Of a stretch of DNA of 39,741 nt, positions 33,135 to 39,741 are shown one piece after another. The stretch is from CAYLHF01 sp964383365. GTDB lineage: Bacteria; Bacteroidota; Rhodothermia; Rhodothermales; UBA10348. Numbering within the stretch: the first letter of the stretch is position 1; the number at the start of each line of letters is the position of its first letter. The DNA lies in contig CAYLHF010000027.1 in assembly GCA_964383365.1 (NCBI GenBank), positions 1-39,741 of the forward strand. Reading direction: 5' to 3'. Both the position numbers and the translations under genes were made by a program. The notes under the pieces are model-generated. The model ran no database searches and was not told the DNA's origin. It saw nothing but the letters and a program-made list of their open reading frames with translations.

Positions 33135-33851
33135 ATGGATCCAAAGGAAGCATGGCAAATACGGCTGCGCGGCTACAAAATCATGGCCGCCCTTCGCGCG
33201 AAGAATCTCCGGAATCTCTCGCACGAGGAGTGGGTACGTACACTCGGCATCGTCTGGTCTGTTCGTGAACCCGATCAACGTATTTTCGAAACGGCGCTCT
33301 GGTTACAACGGAAATTGAGAGCAGCCGACATCGAATTCTGTTTCATCGGAGGGCTCGCACTTCAGCGCTGGGGTGAGGTGCGTGTAACGCAGGACATCGA
33401 TCTGACCATTTTCTCTCCGCTGGGAAAGGAGATAGAGATCGTGGATAAACTCAGCGCCTTCCTGAAATCCCGCGAAAAGGATATTGAGGGGCTCGCTACG
33501 ATCGCCCGGATGTTTCTGGGGGTTGCGCCGAGTGGAATCGAGGTGGATGCATCACTCGGATTCATGCCGTACGAGAAGCGCATCATAGAGCGCGCCGTAG
33601 ACGTGAACTTTGAACTGACTGAGCCCCTCAGGTGCTGCTCGCCCGAAGATCTCGCCGTCCTGAAGACGGTTGCCGGACGGGAGAGAGACTGGGCGGATAT
33701 CCGCACAATCGTGCACCGCAGTGGCCTAAAAGTAGACTGGGATCTGGTCTATGCCGAAGCGAAGGTCCTGCTTAATCTGTCGGAGAACCCCGAACACGAA
33801 GCCCGTCTCAGGAAGATCGTGGAGGAAGAGATTAATCTGGATAACGGATAG
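33135..33851 (+). CDS. Nucleotidyltransferase-fold protein, AbiEii/DUF6036-like
   Basis: This 238-residue protein has a nucleotidyltransferase active-site pattern: FIGGLALQRWG (GG at 72-73) followed by QDIDLTIF (Asp87, Asp89), with a later Asp in GIEVDASLG. RCCSPEDLAVLKTVAGRERDWADI in the second half matches the helical part of minimal nucleotidyltransferases found in toxin-antitoxin or phage defence loci (AbiEii type). The first 50 residues (EAWQIRLRGYKIMAALRAKNLRNLSHEEW) look like a small helical partner protein fused in front. No separate partner gene is evident. It may be a solitary domesticated enzyme or part of the same defence-like cluster as the next pair. The molecular target is unknown. 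Confidence 0.75.
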   Translation: MDPKEAWQIRLRGYKIMAALRAKNLRNLSHEEWVRTLGIVWSVREPDQRIFETALWLQRKLRAADIEFCFIGGLALQRWGEVRVTQDIDLTIFSPLGKEIEIVDKLSAFLKSREKDIEGLATIARMFLGVAPSGIEVDASLGFMPYEKRIIERAVDVNFELTEPLRCCSPEDLAVLKTVAGRERDWADIRTIVHRSGLKVDWDLVYAEAKVLLNLSENPEHEARLRKIVEEEINLDNG

Positions 33852-33900
33852 ATGTTGTCCGCACAGGGACCCCTGACGCTGTGTATTCGTTTAAAGATTC

Positions 33901-34101
33901 ATGACAAAAGAAGGCAATACCACGGTTCGTATCTTCAAGAAAGGAGCAGAACCGACTGACCCCATTCTCGCGCTCACACCTGCGGAGCGTATGCTGATGG
34001 TCTGGCCCATCACGTGTGATGCCTGGTCCATGACCGGTAAATTTGATGCTGAATCCCGATTACAGAGAGATGTTGTCCGCCTTATTCGACGCAAGCGTTG
34101 A
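33901..34101 (+). CDS. Small partner (antitoxin-like) of the following nucleotidyltransferase
   Basis: This 66-residue protein contains the motif LTPAERMLMVWPITCDAWSM and ends in RLQRDVVRLIRRKR. Small proteins with this pattern commonly precede a DUF6036-type nucleotidyltransferase gene and are probably its antitoxin or partner. The function is inferred from that pairing. The last 56 bases also encode the N-terminus of the next protein in another frame. Confidence 0.7.
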   Translation: MTKEGNTTVRIFKKGAEPTDPILALTPAERMLMVWPITCDAWSMTGKFDAESRLQRDVVRLIRRKR

Positions 34102-34471
34102 ATTCGTAATNNNNNNNNNNNNNNNNNNNNNNNNNNNNNNNNNNNNNNNNNNNNNNNNNNNNNNNNNNNNNNNNNNNNNNNNNNNNNNNNNNNNNNNNNN
34201 NNNNNNNNNNATATCGGACATTTCCGCCTCAGATTTTGTTCACGTCGACACTGTTATTCAGATAGGTATCGCTCCTCGTCGAATCGACTTTCTTACTTCT
34301 CTCAAAGGAATCAATGCTTTCGACGACGTCTGGAACGATCACCTCGACGTTGAGATGGACGGAATAACGCTTCCGGTGATCGGGCGTGAAATGCTAATTC
34401 GGAATAAACGCGCGCTGGGACGGCCACAGGATCTCGCTGACGTTGCCTGGTTGGAAGCACATAAACCCTGA
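34046..34471 (+). CDS. DUF6036-type nucleotidyltransferase, catalytic centre lost in an N-run
   Basis: The N-terminus LNPDYREMLSALFDASVEFV and the C-terminal part IQIGIAPRRIDFLTS ... PVIGREMLIRNKRALGRPQDLADVAWLEAH fit the small nucleotidyltransferases of this family. The 100 N at 34111-34210 fall where the family has its VGAYALAAHG and D-x-D motifs. By comparison with the usual 145-150 residue length, about 45 codons are missing, a little more than the N-run. Here the gap edges share only AT, so real sequence is absent. ATG 34046 follows a TTG at 34043. It overlaps its partner gene by 56 bases. The protein may be a toxin or an RNA-modifying enzyme. Confidence 0.7.
   Translation: MLNPDYREMLSALFDASVEFVXXXXXXXXXXXXXXXXXXXXXXXXXXXXXXXXXXISDISASDFVHVDTVIQIGIAPRRIDFLTSLKGINAFDDVWNDHLDVEMDGITLPVIGREMLIRNKRALGRPQDLADVAWLEAHKP
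34111..34210. other. Assembly gap (100 N) in the nucleotidyltransferase gene
   Basis: This is a run of exactly 100 N with no meaningful overlap between its edges. The family comparison suggests roughly 135 bases of real sequence are missing. Confidence 0.85.
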
Positions 34472-34488
34472 TTTGGGTTAGCGGTCCG

Positions 34489-35646
34489 TCAGACCGAAAT
34501 CATGCCTGAAAACGCATCAGTTAGTATCTGTCGAGCTCCTTCTACGGTCAGGGGGACTGGGTTCGTAGCCGTGCTTGGATCGGCTACCGCCCTTTCTGCG
34601 ATGAGATCAATCCTTGCCTTGTCTACACCCAGGTCGGTGATCGAGTGAGGAATACCGATGGTTGCTCTCAACGTGAGAATCCAATCCATTAATCGGTCGA
34701 ATCCTGGTTGGAGACCAAGTGCGGAACACATCCGGTCTATCTTCTGCCCGAGCGCCGGCCGGTTGAAGGCCAGAACGTACGGCATGAAGACCGCGTTTGT
34801 CGTTCCATGGTGGGTTCCATACAGAGCTCCAACGGGATGAGACAGTGAGTGGATGGCCCCGAGGCCTTTCTGAAAAGCGACTGCACCCATCGAGGCCGCG
34901 ACCATCATGTTCGAACGGGATTCTATATCAGCGCCGTCCCGGACCGCTCGTTCGAGGGCCGTTGAGACCAGGTGCATTCCCTCCAGAGCGATACCGTCTG
35001 ACATCGGATGAAAGGTAGGTGCGCAAAAGGCTTCCAAGCAGTGAGCGAGTGCGTCCATTCCGGCCCCTGCGGTGAGCTGTGGTGGAAGGCCCCGCGTCAG
35101 CGCAGGATCGCAAATCACGATCGCAGCCAACATGTTCGGATGGAAAATAATCTTCTTGTCGTGCGTCGAGGTATTGGTAATTACGCTTGCCCGCCCAACT
35201 TCTGAACCCGTGCCGGCGGTCGTAGGCACCGAAATTACAGGAGCTATTTCAGACGCGTTCGCCCGCGTCCAGTAGTCACCGATGTCTTCGAAATCCCAGA
35301 TCGGACGGGACTGCGCCTGCATGAAGGCTACCGTCTTACCGGTGTCGAGAGCACTACCACCGCCGAACGCGATAACGCCGTCACAGCCCGCGGTTCGATA
35401 TGCAACGACACCCTGCTCCACGTCCTGATCGGTCGGATTCGGGTGCACATCCGAAAAAACAGTAACAGGAAGATGGGACGCGTCGAGCACCGCAAGCGCA
35501 GTGATTGTAATCGGAAGTTCTACCAGACCCTCATCGGTGACGAAGAGCGGCCGCTGGATACCAGCGGCCGCACAGGCGTCGGCCAGTTCACTGATACGCC
35601 CCGAACCAAATCGTATCGACGTAGGATATGACCAGTTTGCTTTCAT
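34489..35646 (-). CDS. Iron-containing (group III) alcohol dehydrogenase
   Basis: This 385-residue NAD(P)-dependent alcohol dehydrogenase has the family's dinucleotide motif GGGSALDTGK near residue 95 and TTAGTGSEVGRASVI near residue 142. The metal ligands lie in GAGMDALAHCLEAF and in HSLSHPVGALYGTHHGTTNAV. The length is standard. The ATG overlaps the aldehyde dehydrogenase stop as ATGA, making it the last gene of the four-gene operon. In that context it may oxidise the hydroxyl group of gamma-glutamylethanolamide to the aldehyde. This substrate is inferred from neighbours only. A short inverted repeat (CGGTC-CGTCA-GACCG, 34482-34496) spans its stop, without a T-run. Confidence 0.88.
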   Translation of the reverse strand: MKANWSYPTSIRFGSGRISELADACAAAGIQRPLFVTDEGLVELPITITALAVLDASHLPVTVFSDVHPNPTDQDVEQGVVAYRTAGCDGVIAFGGGSALDTGKTVAFMQAQSRPIWDFEDIGDYWTRANASEIAPVISVPTTAGTGSEVGRASVITNTSTHDKKIIFHPNMLAAIVICDPALTRGLPPQLTAGAGMDALAHCLEAFCAPTFHPMSDGIALEGMHLVSTALERAVRDGADIESRSNMMVAASMGAVAFQKGLGAIHSLSHPVGALYGTHHGTTNAVFMPYVLAFNRPALGQKIDRMCSALGLQPGFDRLMDWILTLRATIGIPHSITDLGVDKARIDLIAERAVADPSTATNPVPLTVEGARQILTDAFSGMISV

Positions 35647-37034
35647 TTTCGAAGACGTAAATGGTACGATTTAGGGCGCGTGAGGTGTTCATAGCCTATA
35701 CGCGACAACGTGGCACCGCGGCCCGTATCCTTGACGCCGGTCCACGCGAGTGCCGGGTCCAGATAGTCACACCGGTTCATGTACACCGTTCCCGTCTCAA
35801 TCTGTTTACCGATGTGCTCGGCCGCATCGACATCATCCGTCCAGATCGAAGCAGTGAGTCCGAATGGGCTGTCGTTCATCAGGCGTATGGCCTCCTCATC
35901 TCCTGAAACCGGCATGATGCCGACCACGGGCCCGAAGGATTCATCGCGCATGACCGCCATGGAATGATCGACATCTACGATCACCTGCGGCGCCATGTAG
36001 GCAGAACCACTGGCGTCCCGGTCGAATCCAGAAGGATCGACGAGTGTGCGAGCACCGGCGAGAACGGCATCTGCGATCTGCTTCCGTACGAAATCGGCGG
36101 CCCGTCCGGAAATCATCGGACCCAGTGTCGTACCAGGATCGAGGGGGTCGCCGAGTCGGTATTGTTTTGCGAGTGACGTCAGCGCCTCGACAAATGGGTC
36201 ATAAACCACTCTTTCCACGTAGATACGCTCCACACCACAGCAACTCTGACCCGAATTAAAGAAAGCACCGTCGGCCAGTTGCTCGGCGGTGTACCTGAGG
36301 TCCGCATCCGAACGGACGTACGCAGGATCCTTGCCACCCAGTTCGAGGCCCACGCCCACAAAAGTCCCGGCAGCGGCGCGCTCGACCTGGCGTCCTGAGG
36401 CGACCGATCCCGTAAATCCAACCCGGTCCACGAGGCCCTCATCGAGTATCCTGCCAGCCTGCTCGTGCGACAGAACCAGGTGATGAAAGAGTCCGACCGG
36501 GAGTCCGGCGCGGTCACAGGCCGCCTGAAACCGCTCCCCCACGAGAAGGGTCTGCGAGGCATGCTTAAGCAAGACGGCGTTCCCTGCCATCAACGCCGGA
36601 ATCACCGAATTGACAGCCGTCAGATAGGGATAATTCCAGGGGGCAATGACGAACACTACACCGAGGGGTTCTCGACTGATATAGCGACGAAATCCATCCT
36701 TCGGTGCCGGTTCAACGGGTGCGAGCGCTTCTCTGGCAACGGCAATCATGTGTCGTGCCCGTTCCGCGAATCCGCTCAACTCCCCACTGCCGTAGCGTAC
36801 CGGGCGTCCCATCTGCCAGGCCAGTTCGGGTATGATTTCATCCCTCATTTCCAGCATCTGGTCTACGATAGACGAGCAATACCGCGCTCGCTCGGCAAGC
36901 CCCACACCGGCCCACAACGCCTGCGCCTCGCGAGCCCCGGCGAGCGCAAGGGTGATCTCTTTCTCGCCTGCTACCGCTCGTTCGGCATACAGACTTCCAT
37001 CCACCGGGGAGAAGCACTTGATGGTTTCGCTCAT
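35643..37034 (-). CDS. Aldehyde dehydrogenase
   Basis: This NAD(P)-dependent aldehyde dehydrogenase has about 463 residues. The nucleotide-binding segment is APWNYPYL, the general-base Glu lies in LELGGKDPAYV, and the catalytic Cys in FFNSGQSCCGVERIYV. ESFGPVVGIMPV near the C-terminus is also typical. ATG 37034 is preferred; a GTG directly before it (37037) also fits. The ATG lies three bases after the stop of the ligase-like gene and its own stop overlaps the alcohol dehydrogenase start. In the operon it would oxidise an aldehyde, possibly gamma-glutamylaminoacetaldehyde to gamma-glutamylglycine. The sequence alone would allow other aldehydes. Confidence 0.9.
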   Translation of the reverse strand: MSETIKCFSPVDGSLYAERAVAGEKEITLALAGAREAQALWAGVGLAERARYCSSIVDQMLEMRDEIIPELAWQMGRPVRYGSGELSGFAERARHMIAVAREALAPVEPAPKDGFRRYISREPLGVVFVIAPWNYPYLTAVNSVIPALMAGNAVLLKHASQTLLVGERFQAACDRAGLPVGLFHHLVLSHEQAGRILDEGLVDRVGFTGSVASGRQVERAAAGTFVGVGLELGGKDPAYVRSDADLRYTAEQLADGAFFNSGQSCCGVERIYVERVVYDPFVEALTSLAKQYRLGDPLDPGTTLGPMISGRAADFVRKQIADAVLAGARTLVDPSGFDRDASGSAYMAPQVIVDVDHSMAVMRDESFGPVVGIMPVSGDEEAIRLMNDSPFGLTASIWTDDVDAAEHIGKQIETGTVYMNRCDYLDPALAWTGVKDTGRGATLSRIGYEHLTRPKSYHLRLRK

Positions 37035-37037
37035 CAC

Positions 37038-38212
37038 TTACGTCCGCTCAAAACCGCGTCGAAGTTCCCAGTCGGTAACCCGTCGATCATACTCGGACTG
37101 TTCCCATTCGGCCGTNNNNNNNNNNNNNNNNNNNNNNNNNNNNNNNNNNNNNNNNNNNNNNNNNNNNNNNNNNNNNNNNNNNNNNNNNNNNNNNNNNNNN
37201 NNNNNNNNNNNNNNNGTGACCAGACGGCCCGGGTCGGAGCAAACGTCGCTTCCTGGAATCGTTTGTAGGAATTGATGTACGGTGCCAGGAAATAGGTGAT
37301 TTCGCGGGCATGCTCGAGTTGTCCCGCTACAAAGTGTTGCATGATCGTAGACATGCCCATCGGTGCCGACGGATCATGGAAGACGTTCTGCCCGGTCTCC
37401 GAATCCACCAGAGAGAGGTGTACGTGGCAGCTGCTGCCAGCCAGATCGTAGTTCCATTTTGCCATAAACGTAATCGCATGACCCTCCGCATGTGCGATTT
37501 CCTTCATGGCGTTTTTCATGATGACGTGTCGATCCGCCATCTGCAGGGCATCTGTATACCGGATGTTGAGTTCCTCCTGGCCCGGCCCCCATTCACCCTT
37601 GGAATTCTCGACCGGAATGCCGGCTCCTTCCAGACCGTTCCGCATGGCGCGCAACACCGGTTCCTCTTTGGTTGTCTGGAAAATATGGTAGTCTTCGATA
37701 TAGGATCCTGCCGTCTTCGGACTGCGAAAATCCCGTTCGGTGATGTCTCGATACGTCTCGTCGAACAGATAGAACTCCAACTCGGACGCCGTCATCGCCG
37801 TGAGTCCGCGTTCCTGAAGCCGCGCGATCTGGCGGCGCAGGATGGCCCGGGGACTGTGATCCAGATCATCACCGTGATGGTCCATCACGTCGCAGAGTAC
37901 GAGCGCGGTACCCTCCAGCCACGGCGTATGGCGCATCGTGGCCAGGTCTGGCTTCATCACGAAATCGCCATATCCTTTCTCCCAACTGGCCGCAGCATAC
38001 CCCGGGATCGGCTCCATATCGATGTCATCGGCGAGGAGATAGTCACACGCGTGGGTCTCTTCGTGCGCCACATCGACAAAGAACCGGGCCTGAAATCGTT
38101 TACCGATGAGCCGTCCGAACATGTCCGGAAAACAGACCAGCACGGTGTCAATAGTGCCCGCCTCGACTCTGGCCTCCAACTCGTCTTTTGTTAACATCCC
38201 CGTCTCACTCAT
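37038..38212 (-). CDS. Glutamine-synthetase-family gamma-glutamyl-amine ligase, C-terminal part lost in an N-run
   Basis: Enzymes of this family (PuuA, GlnA3/GlnA4-like) attach glutamate to an amine using ATP. The start ATG 38212 gives SETGMLTKDELEARVEAG. The frame is open further upstream, but that part lies inside the permease gene. Active-site segments TASELEFYLF, WGPGQEELNIRY and GSSCHVHLSL are present. After FAPTRAVWS come 100 N (37116-37215). The end of the protein, EWEQSEYDRRVTDWELRRGFERT with a TAA at 37038-37040, is in another frame. Roughly 95 residues are missing by family comparison. The start overlaps the permease stop by eight bases. With an ethanolamine-type permease beside it, ethanolamine is the likely amine. 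Confidence 0.85.
37116..37215. other. Assembly gap (100 N) in the glutamine-synthetase-like gene
   Basis: This is a run of exactly 100 N. The frames on either side do not match, and the conserved arginine-rich active-site region of the family is absent. An estimated 285 bases of real sequence are missing. Confidence 0.85.
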
Positions 38213-39674
38213 GATCTTCCGACTCTCTTCGATGCTGCATGGCAAACTCTTCTTCTGGCGAAAGCACCATTCGGTGTCTTCCGTACAGATAATAGTACAA
38301 AATGCCTCCGGCAAACCATACCGCGGCGCCATAAACCCCTGGTCTATAATCCGGATTGACGAACAGGAAAACGAGGGTCACCAGCGCAATGACACCGGCA
38401 ACGACCGCGCCCGGTTTCCCGAGCGGGCTCACGTACGGACGTTCCATATTCATATCCCTGATCCGCACGAACGAGATCATCTGCATGATGTATGCGATGA
38501 CGGCGCCAAATACGGCCATGTTCAAGAGGACTGCACCGACCGGTACCGACCCCAGAAAAGATTCTCCATATTGAATGATGAGTGCCACAGCATACCCTAT
38601 CAATGCTCCCACAATGAGCGCCACGTGCGGTGTCCTCCGTGTCGAATGGGTGACCGACATCCAGTGGGGAAAATATCCGGCCCGACTCAACGAATAGATA
38701 TTGCGTCCATACGCGTAAATAATGGTATGGAAGCTGGCAACAAGCCCCGCCACGGCTACGAGCGCGAGAAGCGATGCACCGATTCCGTTCCCGAAAATGG
38801 TCTGAAAAGCAAGAAACAGCGGGTTGTCTGACGCCCCTACAGCGGCGGCTCCGGGCGCGATACCCGCGTTCAGGAACAGCGTCAGAACCGAGGCTATGAT
38901 CAGCGTCAATATCCCCCAGAGCAAACCCCTTGGCATATCCTTCTTCGGATCATGTGCTTCCTCGGCCGCGAGCGGTAATTGTTCGATGGCGAGATAAAAC
39001 CAGATGGCGAATGGCAACGCCGCTGTCACACCCGCCACGCCCCGCGGAAACCACACACTCCCACCCTCTTCCGGGACTATATCCAGCGCGTATTCCCAAC
39101 TGAAATGCGGTATCGCCCCGATCCAGAAGACTGCCAGGATGCCCAGGGCGAGAAATGTGATGAAAATGGTGAACCGGAACGTCAGTTCGACACCCAGGAT
39201 ATTCATCCCGACAAAAATGCCATAAAACAGAGCCCACCAAACGGGGGCAGCGATTTCGATCCCGAGCAGATCATTGGTGATCGATCCCATGTAGCCTCCT
39301 ATACCTACGACGATCACCGCCGGGGTAAGGATATACTCCATGTTCTCGGCCAGCCCGGTGATAAAACCACCCCACGGGCCCATTGCAGTTCGACCGAACG
39401 AATAAGCTCCACCCGTATGTGGCAGGGCCGGACTCATTTCAGCGATGGAATAACACATCCCGACGTACATCACGGCTACAATCGCCGTCGCCACCAACAA
39501 CCCGCCGAATCCACCTGCCAGCAGGCCGAAATTCCACCCGAAAAAGTCGCCGGAGATCACGGCGCCGACTCCCAGCGCCCACAGCGACCACACGCCTGCA
39601 AATCGCCTCAGTTGCCGACGTTCAAAATATTCGGGTGCCGCCTCGGTATATCTGACTCCTGGTTTTCGATGCAT
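38205..39674 (-). CDS. APC-family permease, ethanolamine type
   Basis: This 489-residue permease has about twelve membrane segments. The N-terminal part, YFERRQLRRFAGVWSLWALG followed by ISGDFFGWNFGLLAGGFGGLL and SPALPHTGGAYSFGRTAMGPWGGF, is characteristic of the ethanolamine permease branch of the amino acid/polyamine/organocation superfamily. It would import ethanolamine or a similar small amine. It is the first gene of the operon, and its stop lies inside the start of the ligase-like gene (eight-base overlap). A 10-bp palindrome CCTGATCAGG (39705-39714) sits 31 bases upstream of the ATG and could be an operator, although such short palindromes also occur by chance. Confidence 0.88.
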   Translation of the reverse strand: MHRKPGVRYTEAAPEYFERRQLRRFAGVWSLWALGVGAVISGDFFGWNFGLLAGGFGGLLVATAIVAVMYVGMCYSIAEMSPALPHTGGAYSFGRTAMGPWGGFITGLAENMEYILTPAVIVVGIGGYMGSITNDLLGIEIAAPVWWALFYGIFVGMNILGVELTFRFTIFITFLALGILAVFWIGAIPHFSWEYALDIVPEEGGSVWFPRGVAGVTAALPFAIWFYLAIEQLPLAAEEAHDPKKDMPRGLLWGILTLIIASVLTLFLNAGIAPGAAAVGASDNPLFLAFQTIFGNGIGASLLALVAVAGLVASFHTIIYAYGRNIYSLSRAGYFPHWMSVTHSTRRTPHVALIVGALIGYAVALIIQYGESFLGSVPVGAVLLNMAVFGAVIAYIMQMISFVRIRDMNMERPYVSPLGKPGAVVAGVIALVTLVFLFVNPDYRPGVYGAAVWFAGGILYYYLYGRHRMVLSPEEEFAMQHRRESEDHE

Positions 39675-39741
39675 GTTGGCATGGAATGTGGATAAAGAAA
39701 TGGTCCTGATCAGGTAGACAACATAGCACCTTTCAGGATCT

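Noticed and set aside
34482..34496. Bidirectional terminator at the convergent nucleotidyltransferase/alcohol dehydrogenase ends
   Set aside because: The 5-bp inverted repeat has no T-run on either strand and overlaps the alcohol dehydrogenase stop codon.
39705..39714. Palindrome CCTGATCAGG as an operator of the ethanolamine operon
   Set aside because: A 10-bp palindrome is expected many times by chance in 40 kb; position alone is not enough to call it.

Overview
The window looks like a chromosomal contig from a marine-type member of the Rhodothermota/Bacteroidota (FCB) lineage. This is inference. The support is a glycoside hydrolase with a Por (type IX) secretion sorting tail, a SufU-type scaffold, an OPT transporter paired with an M1 peptidase, and many weak ribosome binding sites and ATGA overlaps at a moderately high GC content. 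No rRNA, tRNA, CRISPR array or insertion sequence was seen. No gene-free stretch exceeds 300 bases. Four runs of 100 N (25935-26034, 31237-31336, 34111-34210, 37116-37215) interrupt genes. The first two are probably scaffolding artefacts, because joining their identical flanks restores a continuous reading frame.

Layout. (1) 156-2839 (+): a membrane acyltransferase of the HGSNAT/DUF5009 type and a type II NADH dehydrogenase. (2) 2892-7842: a molybdenum hydroxylase group. The [2Fe-2S] and Mo-binding subunits (iorA/iorB type) and a SufU-like Fe-S scaffold lie on +, and the convergent xdhC-like and mocA-like cofactor genes lie on -. (3) 12152 back to 7939 (-): an OPT oligopeptide transporter, an overlooked small helical protein, and a secreted M1 aminopeptidase, which look like one peptide-utilisation operon.

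(4) 12346-27433 (+) is the most interesting part. It is a tightly packed operon of korA, korB, an 820-residue protein with a ferredoxin tail, rnfB, a roughly 1,380-residue degenerate PFOR-like Fe-S protein, rnfC, rnfD, rnfG, rnfE, rnfA and a small cysteine-rich membrane protein that resembles NqrM. KorAB keeps its catalytic motifs. The two large proteins share two homologous blocks with each other, carry [4Fe-4S] motifs, and appear to have lost the recognisable 2-oxoacid and TPP binding motifs. My reading is a dedicated 2-oxoacid:NAD+ electron path into the Rnf ion pump, with the large proteins acting as electron-transfer scaffolds instead of, or beside, free ferredoxin.

(5) 27479-34471: a hemerythrin-like protein (-), then on + a T9SS-exported GH5 glucanase with a CBM6-like module, a transmembrane Ser/Thr kinase with a TolB-type propeller (split by a gap but probably one gene), and two nucleotidyltransferase/antitoxin-like loci. 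(6) 39674 back to 34489 (-): a translationally coupled operon of ethanolamine-type permease, glutamine-synthetase-like ligase (C-terminal part lost in a gap), aldehyde dehydrogenase and iron-type alcohol dehydrogenase. This set fits ethanolamine breakdown through gamma-glutamylated intermediates.
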